Shown here piece by piece: positions 63,875 to 64,000 of a DNA stretch of 64,000 nt. Position numbers and translations under genes: made by a program. The stretch is from Ahaetulla prasina (taxonomy: Eukaryota; Chordata; Lepidosauria; Squamata; Colubridae), in NCBI RefSeq assembly GCF_028640845.1, contig NC_080540.1, positions 170,201,752 through 170,265,751 of the forward strand. The letters are read 5' to 3'. The first letter of the stretch is position 1, and each line of letters opens with the position of its first letter. The notes beneath the pieces were generated by a model. That model searched no databases and was not told the origin of the DNA. It saw only the letters and a list, made by a program, of their open reading frames with translations.

Positions 63875-64000
63875 TATAAGGAAGTAAGGAAATGGGAGTA
63901 CCTGTTTGATAAGATGGAGTTTTTTAAAAAGGCTTGAATTTGAGGAATTAGAATTAAGAACGTCTTTCATCAGTAAGGATCTATTAATGTTTCTTGCTTA

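Overview
The window reads as vertebrate nuclear DNA, most likely from an advanced (colubroid) snake. Genes are intron-rich with GT-AG splice sites, and the spaces between exons are filled with CR1 and L2 LINE ends, tRNA-type SINEs, short DNA transposons and microsatellites. The lineage clue is three CR1 LINE 3' ends whose tail is an (AATAG)n / (CTATT)n microsatellite, a combination described from advanced snakes. A 264-base (GATA)n-type array at the left edge fits too. No species can be named from sequence alone.

One protein-coding gene is supported, on the + strand: the 5' part of a fibrillar procollagen alpha chain, best matched to COL5A3 (pro-alpha3(V)). Ten coding exons were placed by protein similarity, splice sites and codon phase: 6716-6800, 34257-34424, 34829-35042, 36707-36869, 44973-45095, 47791-47928, 54699-54830, 58909-59094, 61392-61439 (or from 61389) and 62224-62265. 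Together they give 433 or 434 in-frame codons: signal peptide, thrombospondin-N/laminin-G-like domain with four conserved cysteines, a variable region with a very basic Lys/Arg/Gly segment, an acidic tyrosine-rich segment, and the first Gly-X-Y triplets. The gene runs off the right edge in intron 10.

Layout: 1-6250 is upstream flank with repeats. 6250-6715 is a GC-rich, apparently TATA-less promoter directly abutting a transposon end. 6801-34256 is intron 1 (27.5 kb). 34257-36869 holds the three exons of the N-terminal globular domain. 36870-64000 holds the remaining exons in large repeat-filled introns.

The introns carry an unusually readable transposon record. At least nine nonautonomous hAT-like elements have an 8-bp target duplication (six perfect, three with one mismatch), and several are nested with CR1 or SINE copies. 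One hAT-like element (9864-10626) carries what looks like a captured coding fragment of a coiled-coil host gene. Another (37006-39774) contains an inverted repeat of about 0.9 kb. Other long hairpins lie at 48547-48966, 44249-44690, 29952-30075 and 7190-7401. I found no clear new biological system; the most promising leads are the gene-fragment-carrying transposon, the long intronic hairpins around the COL5A3 variable-region exons, and the transposon-abutted promoter.
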